From contig CM037788.1 in the NCBI GenBank assembly GCA_021229015.1, positions 55,875,145 to 55,939,144 on the forward strand: DNA of 64,000 nucleotides, in the 5' to 3' direction. This DNA comes from Solen grandis. Lineage: Eukaryota; Mollusca; Bivalvia; Adapedonta; Solenidae. Positions 20,270 to 32,240 of this stretch are shown here, piece by piece. The notes beneath the pieces were generated by a model. The model saw only the letters and a list, made by a program, of their open reading frames with translations. It did no database searches and was not told the DNA's origin. The position numbers and the translations under genes are program-made. How positions within the stretch are numbered: position 1 is the first letter of the stretch; each line of letters starts with the position of its first letter.

Positions 20270-23200
20270 AATTAAGGTTAGCTGACAAAATATTGACACC
20301 TTAGTTTCAAGATGTACCATCTGTAAAAATTTGAAGAAAACCTGATCATAAATGGCGGCTGTAGAGCGCGAACACCATTTTTCACTATTTTTAGCTCTGA
20401 CGTCACGTGACGTCATAGGGTGCTAGAAATGCTGTTGCTCAAAAGCGCATACTTTACTGCAATAACTCTGAAATTTTCATTATTCTGATCAACTGGCATC
20501 ATGTCGAAATCATTGCCCCAAATTAAAATTAAGTGGTATGCTTATGACGTCATATGACGTCACAATTCAAAATATTTGTAGAAATGCTGCAGAACTGCAA
20601 ACTGTGTAAGTTTCAACGTTCTTTCTCATCCTGAAGCTCTTCAATCCTAAAATGAAATTTTTGGTCCTATGTTCGAATCTTACTTCAGCCACAGAACTTC
20701 GGTTTTTCGGAATTTTGGAAAGCTAGCAGGATATGCACACCTTAGTTTCAAGATGTACCATCTGTGAAAATTTGAAGAAAATCCGACCATAAATGGCCGC
20801 AGTAGAGCGCGAACACCATTTTCACTATTTTTAGCTCTGCCGTCACATGACATCATAGGGTGCTGAAGATGCTTTTGTTCAAAAGCGCATACTTTACTGT
20901 CATAACTCTGAAATTTTTATTATTCTGATCAACTGGCATCATGTCAAAATCATTGCCCTAAAATGAAAATTCAGAAGTATTCTTATGACGTCACATGACG
21001 ACATTTGACGTCACGACTCAAAATATATTAAGAAATTCTGCAGAACTGCAAACTGTGTAAGTTTCAACTCTCTACTCATCCTGAAGCTCTTTAATCCTAA
21101 AATGAAATTTTCGGTCCTATGTTCGAATCTTATTTCAGTCACAGAACTTCGGTCTTTCGGAATTTTGGTTAGCTGACAGGATATGCACACCTTAGTTTCA
21201 AGATGTACCATCTGTGAAAATTTGAAGAAAATCCGACCATAAATGACGGCTGTAGAGCGCGGACACCATTTTTCACTATTTTTAGCTGTGACGTCATGTG
21301 ACGTCATAGGTGCTATCATTGAAATCAAAATGTCCTCACGTGACTAATAAGCCATAAAAATTTCATCGTCCTAGGACTATTGCAACATATAAAAATAAGC
21401 GTTTAGTTAGGAAGAAAAAAAATTAACTAGATTTCATTCGTTGATACGAATGATAGGACTTTCTGCTACATTTGTCAAACACTAAAAGCGAAGAAAGTAA
21501 AAGGATATCAAATTTCTACTTGTAACATGTTTTTGTAGGGCCATAACTCCATAAACTTTGAAAAATAAACCGATTAACTTGGAGGGTATTGCAAAAGTAA
21601 CTGAAAATCATGGTTTTTGTTTTTTTGTTTTTGTTTTTTTTTGTTGTTGTTTTTTAAATTTCATTTAACTTGTCCTTTTCTTATAATCTATGTAACAAAA
21701 CAAATTTATTGTTAATGCTTACAATTCGATTGTCACATAATTCAGTCCAGCTTTAGAGATTTTCAAGATACAAACAATGATTGAACTTAACATTTTTCTC
21801 AAAATGGAAATGACATTGTTCTACAGGATGAAATGCTGCACCTTCAATATGAAGTCATGTAAATCAAACAAAAAATAAGGCCTTCAGGTCTTTAAAACCG
21901 TTTTATTTCAACAGAAAAATAACTTTGGCCTTCGGAGGCCACATGATGTCATATGACGTTCATCTTCTCACAATGTAAAGAAGACTTGACGACTTATACT
22001 GAAATTTGACGTCAATGCCTCTAATCATGGATTAGCCATAAAACCTTTGCCTTTTTGAATTTAAAAAAAGGACATCGGTTAGAGCGTAACATACAAATTC
22101 TGTGAAATTTTGATGAAAATCTGACCAGAAAAAAATGTCTGTAGACCGCGTACAAACTTGTGTAGACAACATCAAGTTTGATGTCATATGATGTCATAGA
22201 CATAAGTAAATCAATAAAAAGGAAATCTTCATTACCCTAAAATATATGCAGTAAATTTGTCATGCCCCTGGGAGTTTTGCAATATATAGAAATTAACGCG
22301 TAGTTATCAGAAATTATTTTTGACCTTATGACGTCATATGACGTCAAATGACGTAGTTATCAGAAATTATTTTTGACCTTATGACGTCCTATGACGTCAA
22401 ATGACGTTCGCCCTAACCGAATAGAAAGAAGTCATAGAGACTTATATTCAGTCCAAATATCAGCATTCTAAGTAATCTGGAAGTGATTTTATACGTATTT
22501 GAAATTTGACATCAATGGTTTGAATGTTGGATTCGCCATAGAACCATTGCCTTTTCGAATTTGGAACACCGGACACCGGGATACACAACTAGAACATTAC
22601 ATATGGCTTCTGTGAAAGGTTATAGTAAATCGGTTCAGAAATAATGGCTGTATACTGAGTAAAACCTTTTGGACCTGACGTCAAATCTGACGTTATATGA
22701 CGTCACATTAATATGAAATACATTGCATTCAAACGCACATGGATTAATGCATATGCCAATAAATTTTAATGGTCCTGAGAACTTTACAACATATGTAAAT
22801 TAACGTGTAGATATCAAAAATTCTTTTTTGACCTTATGACGTCATATGACGTCAAATTACGTTTATATTCATAGAATATATAGGACACTTAAAGTCTTAT
22901 AACCTTTTCAAAAATAAGCTTTCTAACTCATCTGGAAGCGATTTTATACGCATTTGAAATTTGACGTCAAAAGTTCGAATCTTGGATTCGCCATAAAACC
23001 TTTGCGTTTTTGAATTTGGAAAAACGGACACCGGGATATACAACTAGAGCGTACCATACACAATCTGTGAAATTTTTATAAAAATAGATAAAAAAATTAT
23101 GGCTGTTGACGGCGTACAAACATTTTTAGACGACGTCTAGTTTGACGTCAAAACACGTCATAGGCAAATGCAAATCATTGAAATGCAAAATGTTCTATCT

Positions 23201-23718
23201 GAAGCATAGGCTATTAAATTTTCATGGTGCTCGGACGTTTTTAACATATAGAATGTCACACGTAAATATTAGAAATTACTTTTCACCTCATGACGTCATA
23301 TGACGTTAATTTTCAGAGAATCAAAAGAAATTCTAAAGACTTATATTTTTTCCAAATATCAGCTTTCTAGCTCATCTGCAAGCAATTTTAAACGCATTTG
23401 AAATTCGACGTCAATGGTTCGAATCTTGGATTCGCCATAGAACCATTACCTTTTCGAATTTGGAAAAACGGACACAGGAATGCACAACTAGATCCTAACA
23501 TACATATTCTGTGAAATTTTGATGAAAATCAGTCCAGAAAGAATGGCTGACGTGAAATCTGACGTAATATGACGTCATATGAATATGAAATTCATTGCGT
23601 CCGGAAGCACATGGTTTGATATATATGCCATAATTTTTTCATTGTTCTGAGTCAATGGCAACACATTGAAATTAACACAAATATAAGAGGAAGAAAAAAA
23701 GAATAATAAGAAGAAGAA

Positions 23719-23745
23719 CTAGATTTCATTCGTTGATACGAATGA
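23719..23745 (-). mobile_element. Candidate Helitron-type 3' terminus (hairpin plus CTAG)
   Basis: Read on the minus strand, a perfect 8-bp stem (TCATTCGT, loop, ACGAATGA) is followed within a few bases by CTAG and then T, as at Helitron 3' ends. The same structure occurs at 21427-21453 and, with a mismatched stem, at 18638-18664, each beside a GAAGAAGAA-rich stretch. A matching 5' TC end was not located, so the element boundaries are unknown. Confidence 0.4.
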
Positions 23746-24520
23746 TAGGACTTTCTGCAAACTTTGAAAAATGTATAAAGATTAATACCGTTAGAAAGAA
23801 TATATATTAAATTCCCTACCTTTTACTCTTTTTTTTTTCGTATGGACTTCTCATGCATGAACTTTGTGAAATAAACCATATGGCAAAAATAGATAAATCT
23901 TTATTTTGATATCGCTTTCTTATAACTTGACCATTTTTAGTATTCTAAATAGTACCAACATAAATGGCCTTGAAAATCCCAACAATTCCATTGTAGCATA
24001 TTTGGGTCTAGTTTTATAGGTATTCAAAATATATGCAATTAAACTTAAACCTCTTAATTCTGCATATCAAAATTATAAAAAAAAATTCGTGTACAGTCGC
24101 GGGAATAAAATAGTAAATGTTACCATGCAATTGAATCGTCGACGCGTGTAGCCTCGTGAGTTAAATTCCAATAACGCTTGTACATACGATCGAGACGACT
24201 GTATTACACAAAGTTACTCTATTTTGCGCTTTAAGCTAACGGACAAATTAGCTTGCAGCGTCTTGAACGGATGACATGTGTTGATCATTTTGTTTCAAAC
24301 GTCTACACTTATACACGCTCATGGTATCTCAAGCTGGCAATTAAATTACATTGTACTATAACATATATTTTCACATAGGTTATCATTTATCATAAATTTG
24401 GAATATAGCTTGTACAATATTTATCGATTGATGCAACAATAAAGTCGCGAAATTGCAATGTTTCAACAACGGTCTAAATGACATGTGTCAAAACGCTCAA
24501 AGGATTATGGGTAACGCAAA

Positions 24521-24640
24521 GAAGAACAATAGGTTTTCGCACTGCGATATGCGAAAACCTAATAATAATACAGAAAAAAAAAACAGAAGGAGAACAATAA
24601 GTTTTCGCCCTGCGATGCAAAAACCTAATATTTTTTTCTG
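24521..24640. repeat. Two related hairpins plus adjacent low-complexity DNA
   Basis: AGGTTTTCGCA (24531-24541) pairs perfectly with TGCGAAAACCT (24550-24560). A second, imperfect version (GTTTTCGCCC ... GCAAAAACCT) begins at 24601. Both follow AACAATA and precede AATA. This looks like the repeated end of a dispersed element. An (AAAT)n microsatellite lies at about 24690-24720. Confidence 0.6.
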
Positions 24641-24720
24641 ATCATGGAGCTATGCTGTTCACAAAAAAAAAGGTTGGAAAAATACTAAAAAAAAATAAAT
24701 AAATAAATAAATAAATAAAA

Positions 24721-25544
24721 CTAGAATCGCATTCGCGTTTTCACCGGTATTCGCAAACCCAATTCACTTCAGTTAACAAGTCGCATGATTTAAATAATAT
24801 GAACACCAAATAGTTCTTCTCCATCTGAAGAAAACAAATGACTACAAAATTGGCAACAGAAAAGTCAAATTCTTTCAAAAGGGGAATAAAAGTAAAATTA
24901 TGTACAATTTTGACAAGCAATATCTATAATGATACAGGGAAATTGACAGTTGTCAGTGTAGAGGTCCAAACGGCGATTTTATCATTGCACTAAGTACTGG
25001 TCCAACCTAAGAACTGACATGATAAGGTCATTTCTTCTTTTTAACTTTGGTTGTATATGTATTAAAACAAATCACAAAAGACATACATCTGTATCATTTA
25101 TGTATTTTAAGTTTTTCTTTTCTCATTTCTTTCAATGCCACTGAACAGTAACAAATTAATCTTAAAAAGTTAATAAACATATCTTGCTCTGTCAAAAAAT
25201 AATTATTATAGGCTTCTCAAAATAGAGATTTGGGCTAAGAGTCATAAAATATGCTTAAATCCGTATTGAAAAGTTTAATTTGTTCGAACTTTTATTCATA
25301 TATATTGCAACTCTCTGTTTGGAAGTGATAAGAGTCATATTGTACTGACTGGAAAAAGGAATGCAAAGTAGCAACAATAAACAATACTGAACTTCATTTA
25401 CACTGTTTAATTCCACAGACACCTCTCTTTCGGCACACGTTCCATTTTAATGCATGTGGTGTGATACCAATGACGAATTCTTTCCATCAATCCTCACGAT
25501 CTTCCACCAATCATCCTGACCATTATACACACACAACTATTCAA
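24721..25544. other. No gene seen
   Basis: AT-rich sequence with scattered stops in all frames. It starts with ACTAGAATCGCATTCGCG, which resembles the CTAG hairpin ends upstream, and contains a TACTGGTCCA motif near 24995 shared with 4200-4380. Confidence 0.5.
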
Positions 25545-25901
25545 CTACCAAGGCATTATCATCTGGTTTAGCGTTACTGGTTCCATGACCTCTGGTCTGC
25601 TGGAAAAGAAACAACAAAATATCACAGGCATTACATATTTTGCATGGAAACACCTGGCCTTTTCTAGGTTTTCCTCCAAGAAATTGTTGTCTTTGAAAAT
25701 CTTTTCAAGGTGACTGTCATTTGGTGACCACACATAAAAGTCACAGTAATCCGTTTCAGTGAGGATCATTTTTATTTGTATCTGGAAAAAATATGGATGA
25801 CTTCTGTTCAAATTCAAATTGCTATCCATACATGGCACGTTGATTTTGCTACTGTATATGCCACAACAATCGCACTGCACAATCCCATCTGGACTTGTCA
25901 C
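25545..25901 (-). pseudogene. YqaJ-type viral recombinase/exonuclease domain relic
   Basis: The 118-residue frame contains SPDGIVQCDCCG, then HPYFFQIQIKMILTETDYC, then DFYVWSPNDSHLEKIF. This is the order of YqaJ (PD-(D/E)XK) domains in invertebrate proteins: 'SPDG...C.CCG', an E-x-K strand, 'HPY.+Q.Q..+...+CDF.VW'. The SPDG Asp and the Gln-x-Gln are present. Where the E-V/I-K-C-P catalytic strand belongs the sequence reads KINVP, so the catalytic Glu and Lys are lost. The upstream domain part and downstream Cys-rich finger are missing. This family is widely copied in mollusc genomes and related to phage recombination exonucleases; this copy looks dead. A TTCTTTTCCAG acceptor-like string at 25597-25607 falls inside the frame. 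Confidence 0.7.
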
Positions 25902-26681
25902 ACATTTTGAAAATTTAGGATTTAGAAATTAGCACTAAAACACTGCCCTCCAGCTTGAAAATACATTTTTCTAGCTGCCCTTCTTTGGATAAAAAATTCC
26001 ATTGCAGATGTTTTTAAGTCCTTCTTTTCTACACAGTAAACTGAACATAACAAAGACTTCAATGGGTTTCAACTGCTGCAGTTCTCTCTCTCTAGGATGA
26101 CTTTTGTTCTTCATTTGTACCAAAGACTGTACAAATTGACCAATTGACCTGTCCTCTTTGTATGACAAGAACATTCAAGAGAGCAATTTAGAAGTGTTAA
26201 TGAAGAGGCTGAAAGGACTGACATTTCATTCACACAGGATCAGGTACTCTTCTTGGAGAGGGAGATGCAGGGTCATGCCAGTAGTTCGTTCTGGCATAAG
26301 TTCAGGGTTGGAGGAAATCCTGCTCTTCACTCTTAGTTGGAGAAGGAATGTTACAAGATGTGGTCACACTTTCAGACGTGACAATCCTGACAATCCTTCC
26401 CCCTCTTTTGCCTCAACTTGGACTTGAACTCCGTGATTTTCTAAGTTTGCAGCTACAAACACTTGGCAAGCGAATGACATTTTTAATGATACAGGTGCAA
26501 GCATGTGTGTTTAGTTGTGTGTGTCGTGAATGGTGGAGTTTTCCGTTTGAAAATACATATTGTCCCATAACTGCAACAATAATGTAACAACATTTTTCAT
26601 ATTCTTTTCAGTAGAAGCGAACAAACTATCCTATTTTGTCAAAATATTATGACAAGCAACTTTATTCTGATATTTCATAAA
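25902..26681. other. No recognised gene
   Basis: Several frames of 67-89 residues exist on both strands (25971-26174 minus, 26158-26427 plus, 26348-26587 plus), but none shows a domain and none continues the YqaJ relic. They may hold further decayed parts of that gene. Confidence 0.4.
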
Positions 26682-29029
26682 CAAGAGGGCCATGATGGCC
26701 CTAAATCACTCACCTGAATTCAACTGTTAGAGAGAAAATACTTAAGTAAGGAAAAAGAATTCACATTATAAATTATATAGTATTTAAATTTTATTCATTT
26801 TCAGTTCTGGTGGCCATCTTGGTAGGATGACCTAAACGATTTTAGCTATTTTTACTCAGTACCACCTAAGGATCATTCCTGTAAAGTTTTATCAAAATCT
26901 GCTCAGCCATTAAGAAGAAGTTAACCCTTTCCCTCATAGAGGACACCATGAAAAGACCTATGCGAACAGCATAAAACCAGATCAACCTGCGAGTAACTCG
27001 CAGGCTGATCAGGTTTTATGCTGCTCGCTGCTCCACAGTGGTCTGGAAATGAGGACTTTATAATTAAATTTGGTACTGTGGTTTTCTGCAGATCAGGCTT
27101 TATGTGGTACCTATTGAGTGCGTCAAAATGAGTCTGAGTTAATCTGGTGGCCATTGTAATTGGCGGATTGGAATAATTTATGCTAATTTTGATAAGTACT
27201 TCCTGTAAAATTTCATCAAAATCTGCTCAGCGGTTTAGGAGGAGATAAAATTTAAAGATTATTCTATTTTAGCACTGGCAGCCATCTTGGTCGGCGGACC
27301 GGAACGATTTTAGCTATTTTTGTGCAGTATCACCAAATGATCATTCATATTGAGTGTCATTAATATTTGCTTAGTGGTTCAGAAGGAGATGACGTTTAAA
27401 GATTATTCTATTTTTAACTCTGGCAGCCATCTTGGTTTGCGGACTGGAAAGATTTTAGCTATTTTTTGTGCAGTATCACCCAATGATCATTCCTATTTAA
27501 TGTCATTAAAATCTACTTAGCGGTTTAGGAGGAGATGTCGTATAAGATTTTTCTATTTTTAGCTCTGGACCTTGGGGATCAGGCGATTTTAGCTGTTTTT
27601 TTCCGACTAAGGTTCCAAAATTTAAAATTAGGAGTCGATGTTGTTTAAAGATTATTCTATTTTTAGCTCTGGCAGCCATCTTGGTTGCAGACCTGAAATA
27701 TTTTGGCTTTTTTATGCAGTATCACCAAATGATCATTCATACGGAGTGTCATTGAAATTTGCTGAGCGGTTAAAGAGGAGATGTCATTTAAAGATTATTC
27801 TATTTTTAACTCTAGAAGCCATCTTGGTTTGCGGACTGGAAAGATTTTAGCTATTTTTGTGCAGTATCCCCTTTTTAAAGATTTTTCTATTTTTAGCTCT
27901 GGCAGCCAACTTAGCTGGCGGATCGGGACGATTTTAGCTGTTTTTGCTCAGTACCGACTAAGGATCATTCCTGTAAAATTTCATCAAAATCTGCTCAGCG
28001 GTTTAGGAGTCGATGTTGTTTAAAGATTATTCTATTTTTAGCTCTGGTAGCCTTCTTGGTTGGCAGTCCTGAAAGATTTTAGCGTTTTTGTGCAGTATCA
28101 ACAAATGATCATTCCTATTGAGTGTCATTAATATTTGCTTAGTGGTTCAGAAGGAGATGACGTTTAAAGATTATTCTATTTTTAGCTGTGGCAGCCATCT
28201 TGGTTGGCGGACCGGAACGTTTTTAGCTATTTTTGTGCAGTATCACCCAATGATCATTCATATTGAGTGTCATTGAAATTTGCTTAGCGGTTTAGGAGGA
28301 GATCTCGTTTAAATATTATTCTATTTTTTACTCTGGCGACCATCTTGGTTTGCGGACTGGACAGATTTTAGCTATTTTTTGTGCAGTATCACCCAATGAT
28401 CATTCCTATTTAATGTCATTAAAATCTACTTAGCGGTTTAGGAGGAGATGTCGTATAAGATTTTTCTATTTTTAGCTCTGGCAGCCATCTTGGCTAGCGG
28501 ATCGGGACGATTTTTTTTTCCCTTTTTTAAGTCATTTAAATCTACTTAGCGGTTTTGTCGTTTAAAGATTTTTCTATTTTAGCTCTGGCAGCCAACTTAG
28601 CTGGCGGATCGGGACGATTTTTTTTTAATTTCATCAAAATCTGCTCAGCGGTTTAGGAGTCGATGTTGTTTAAAGATTATTCTATTTTTAGCTCTGGTAG
28701 CCTTCTTGGTTGGCAGTCCTGAAAGATTTTAGCGTTTTTGTGCAGTATCAACAAATGATCATTCCTATTGATTGTCATTAAAATCTGCTAAACGGTTTAA
28801 GAGGAGATGTTGTTCAAAGATTTATCTATTTTTAGCTCTGGCGGCCATCTTGGTTGGCGTATCGGAACGATATTTAGCTATTTTTGTTCAGTACCACCTA
28901 AGGATCATTCCTATTAAATTTCATCATAATCTGGTCAGCGGTTTAGGAGGAGATGTAGTTTAAAGCAAAAGTTGACGACGCACGATGGATGCCGGACAAA
29001 GACTAATCACAATATCTCACCTGGGCTAA
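26682..29029 (-). mobile_element. Helentron-like element with long ~145-bp tandem core
   Basis: On the minus strand it starts TTAGCCCAGGTGAGAT (degenerate 5' end) and ends GGGCCATCATGGCCCTCTTG followed by TT. The core, read on the plus strand, is more than a dozen units with TCTATTTTTAGCTCTGGCAG, CCATCTTGGTTGGCGGACCG, ATGATCATTC and GCGGTTTAGGAGGAGATG. Full units are about 145 bp and several are internally deleted. A TTAA-flanked MITE is nested at 26925-27138. Short frames through the core are not genes. Confidence 0.75.
26925..27138. mobile_element. piggyBac-type MITE nested in a tandem core, 3' end worn
   Basis: TTAA (26921-26924) is followed by CCCTTTCCCTCATAGAGGA. The body matches the MITEs at 37013 and 37779, including the GCGAGTAACTCGC hairpin centre. 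The right inverted repeat (TATGAGGGAAAGGG) is deleted, but a TTAA remains at 27139-27142. Confidence 0.7.
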
Positions 29030-29219
29030 AAAAAGAAAGATAAACTTATATGTTGAATATAGCACATTGATGAATCTTTACCCGTGAAGAAGAATTTGAG
29101 AATATTTCCTGAATTCCTTAAAATATAACGACAATTTTTACTCAGTTATTAAAATTACTGTTTGCATTTTTGAGAATGTTTTTAGCGTCAGCGTTGTCGT
29201 CGTCGTCGTCCAGAATCTT

Positions 29220-30000
29220 AACGTTGGCCATAACTTCTCTACTATTCATACCTTCATTTTTGGTATGCATATTCATCTTGACAAGACCTGACAAGACCTA
29301 TATGTACATATGCAAATATTTCACCTATTAACCTTTACCTTTGAACTTATTTTTCTGTATTTTTTTGAAAATTTTAAATGCATGCCATTTCAGAACCGTT
29401 GTCAACAGGGCACTGAAATTTCACATGTAAATTCCTTGAAGCAGGACATTTCCATCAATGTTACACTTTTGGACTTTTGACCATGACCTTTGAACTTTGA
29501 CCTATTTTTTTAAATGTTTAACAAAAAAAATTAACGTTGGCTGTAATTTATTTACTATTTGACATACAATTTATAATTTTGTATGCATATTCATCTTTGC
29601 AAGGGCTATTCAGATATACCTCAATATTTCATCTATCGACCTTGACCTTCACCTTTGACCTATTTTGGCTGTAACTTTTGAGAGCTTTAAAATGCCTGTC
29701 ATTTCAGAACCGTTGTTAACAGGGCACAGATATTTCACATGTGAATTCCTTGTAGCAAGACCTTTCCAACAATGTTACACTTTTGGACTTTGATCTTGAC
29801 CTTTGAATTTTGACCTGTTTTTGAAATGTATAACAAAAAATCATTAACGTTTGACATAATATTTTACTATTTGACATATATCTTTTATATTTGGTATGCA
29901 TATTCATCTTGACAGGTGTTATTCAGATATACCTCAATATTTTATCTATCGACCTTCACCTTCGAACTTATTTTGCCATACTGGACAAGTTTTAAAATAG
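29220..30000. repeat. 313-bp tandem repeat, just under three units
   Basis: Unit starts (AACGTTGG or AACGTTTG) at 29220, 29533 and 29846 are spaced exactly 313 bp. Units share GGTATGCATATTCATCTT, TTTCAGAACCGTTG and TTTGACCTTGACCTTTGA-like runs. No ORF follows the period, so it is a dispersed noncoding repeat. Confidence 0.85.
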
Positions 30001-30808
30001 ATATTTCTTTGTCATTTTTCAGTATTTTTTTTAATATTTGTATACTGGTTTGTCATCATATGAACCTGTGCACGTGTGATTTTGATCATGATCTTTAGGC
30101 AGATAAAAAAAGCATTTCTTCAAATAAAAAATGTCTTAAAATATTACATTTTTGTGTTAATTATCAAAAACTCAATGGATTAGCAATTGTGACTTTTATT
30201 TACATATTTTACGTCTTTGTGTTGTATACATTCTATTCCATGCATAGGTCAAGGTCATCCTTCAAGGTCAAATGTCAAATTTAAAGGGTATGGTACTTCA
30301 GCTTTGCATTTAAAGGCTTACAGTTTTAGTTGTGATTTTCAAGGTAAACAGACAAGCGTTGGCACCCGGATGCAATGCTCTTGTTCTAATTCAGATATAA
30401 AGATTTTAATGTTGCCTGTATGTATTTCTACAAAAAGGGGATTTCCTTGTGGTACAATACATCTTTATAATATCAAAACTCAAACTAATATGATACAGCC
30501 CTCCGTGGCCAAGTGGTTATAGTCACTTAACTAACTTACTTAACTTCTTAATTTAGTGCAAAATGCATTTGCTCTTATGAAACAAGGTTGTATCGTAAGT
30601 TATGACCTTGTTGCACTTGATCAATAAACAGCAGATACAACTTTCAACAATTATTTATTTGATGGGTTAACATTAGAATGTAATGTCAAAATTTTCATAT
30701 TGTATGTACTTGTACTTTTAAAATCATTTTATACAGGAAAATTGTTCTTGAAAAAAAAAGTCACTTACATCCTTATTGCAAAAAAGGGACAAATAACATT
30801 AGATAAAA
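30001..30808. other. Noncoding; contains a SINE-head fragment
   Basis: At 30499-30530 CCCTCCGTGGCCAAGTGG matches the tRNA-like head (box A) of the SINEs elsewhere, but the body is absent. A 101-residue frame at 30217-30522 ends in that SINE head and shows no domain. Confidence 0.5.
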
Positions 30809-31038
30809 CAAAAGGGCCATGATGGCCCTGAATCGCTTATCTGATTATAAATGAGCAACATATATTGCATTTTTCATGTTGACCTACTTTTTGATCCCCA
30901 AAATTCGAACTTGTCCAAGATTTTATGGAGGCAAACAATTTGACCAAGTTTCATGAAGATTCGGCTCTAGAGTGTTAACAAGCCAAATTGTTGACGGCGC
31001 ACGACGGACGCCAGACGAAGGGCGATCACAAGAGCTAA
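30809..31038 (-). mobile_element. Short Helentron-like element
   Basis: Minus strand: TTAGCTCTTGTGATCGCCCTTCG at the start (quoted here as TTAGCTCTTG and GATCGCCCTTCG) and GGGCCATCATGGCCC then TTTTG at the end. The core contains one unit of the GGCCAATCTTCATGAAACTT type also seen in the elements at 10424 and 56256. The 5' end abuts the 3' end of the next element at 31040 with one ambiguous base between. Confidence 0.7.
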
Positions 31039-31039
31039 A

Positions 31040-32240
31040 CAAGAGGGCCAAGATGGCCCTGTGTCGCTCACCTGAGTAAGATTGCTGTGTTAGGCATGAT
31101 GATAAAAAATGTGGCATCTTTGTGTTTTCCTAACATTGACTAAGTGACCTAGATTTTGATCCTACCTGACTTTGCATTCAACTAGGATTTCATGCAGTCA
31201 TCATTCTTATCAACTTTAATAAATACTGGTACAAAAAAGTAGGCCCCTAGAGTGTTCACAAGATTTTTCTAAATTTGCCTTGGTGACCTACTTTTTGACC
31301 TCATGTTGCCAAGTTTTGAATTAATCCGAGATTTGATGTAAACAAATTTTCTAACCAAATTACATTAACGTGATGCTGAAACTGTGGCCCCTAGAATGTT
31401 CACAAGGTTTTCCTAAGATTTGACCTGGTGACCTAGGTTTTGATGCCACGTGACCCGATTTCAAACTCTTCCAAGATATCATGTAGGCAAACATCCTGAC
31501 CAAATTTCATGAAGATTGGGCCAATAAAGTTGCTTCTAGAGTGTGTTCAGATATACATTGTAGTGCTGTCACACTGCAGTATCATGACGTAGACATGTTG
31601 CATGATACCACACCCAGTCACATTATCCTGACATCGAACCAACCGGTCCTGAAATTTATTACCCTCATATTGAGTTCCAAACATGGGAGCTATACCAAAC
31701 TTTCTTGAATAGAAGTCCAGGCACTTCATTTCAAATATTTTCAACAAATCAAGGGCCATAATCCAGGAGTGTCTGGGGCGATTTGGCTGGAAATCAAACT
31801 TGTCCGAGATAATATGCCCATACACACTGTCATCAAGTTTAAAGAGGATCGGATCAAAATCGTTTGATAAGGTTTCTGGATACTGTTAATTTTACTTATT
31901 TTCAGCAAATCAAGGGCTATAATCCAAAAATGCCTTGTGCGATTTGGATGGAAGTCAAAGGTTTTCGAGATATTATGCCCATAAACATTAATATAACTGC
32001 TGCCTTAACCATTTTGTTTGAAGACAATTGAATCAAAACTGTTTGAATAGGAGTCCGGACACTGTTAATCTCACATATTTTCAACAAATCAAGGGCCATA
32101 ATCCAGGAGTGCATGGGGCGATTTGGCTGGAAATCGATCTTGTCCAAGATATTATGCCCATAAAGATTGTCAGCAAGTCTGAAGAGGATCCGATCAAAAA
32201 GTTTTGAATAGGAGTCCTGACACGCCCGCCTGCCCGAACG
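31040..32240 (-). mobile_element. Helentron-like element with mixed core, 5' end not found
   Basis: The 3' end on the minus strand is GGGCCATCTTGGCCC then TCTTG (31040-31062). The core shows CTAGAGTGTTCACAAGATTT-type units up to 31540, a SINE-body fragment, then about three units of roughly 165-177 bp with CAAATCAAGGGCCATAATCC (near 31745, 31910 and 32085). The left limit, on plus coordinates near 32240, is set by loss of the repeats. Confidence 0.6.
31547..31690 (-). mobile_element. SINE-body fragment
   Basis: GCTGTCACACTGCAGTATCA and GATACCACACCCAGTCACAT match the body of the SINE at 41395-41715, in the same orientation. The tRNA head and the 3' tail are missing. Confidence 0.7.

Larger units (their letters stand above)
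17465..23790. repeat. Complex repeat array rich in TGACGTCA palindromes
   Basis: At least two unit types alternate. Type 1 contains GTTCGAATCTTGGATTCGCC followed by a GGAAAAACGGACAC-like stretch, near 18300, 22000, 22510, 22975 and 23415. Type 2 contains TTCAAGATGTACCATCTGTG and a GTAGAGCGCGAACACCA-like stretch, near 20307, 20745 and 21198. Both carry ATGACGTCATATGACGTCA-like double palindromes. A shorter direct duplication of about 50 bp sits at 22300-22400. No ORF is supported. A Helentron-like element interrupts the array at 18999-20269. Confidence 0.85.

Noticed and set aside
17465..23790. CRISPR-like array
   Set aside because: Repeats are hundreds of bases long, imperfect and not separated by uniform spacers; the genome is animal-like.
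26682..29029. Short ORFs such as 27638-27850 and 28772-28963
   Set aside because: Translations of a noncoding tandem core; they repeat the same peptide with breaks and carry no domain.
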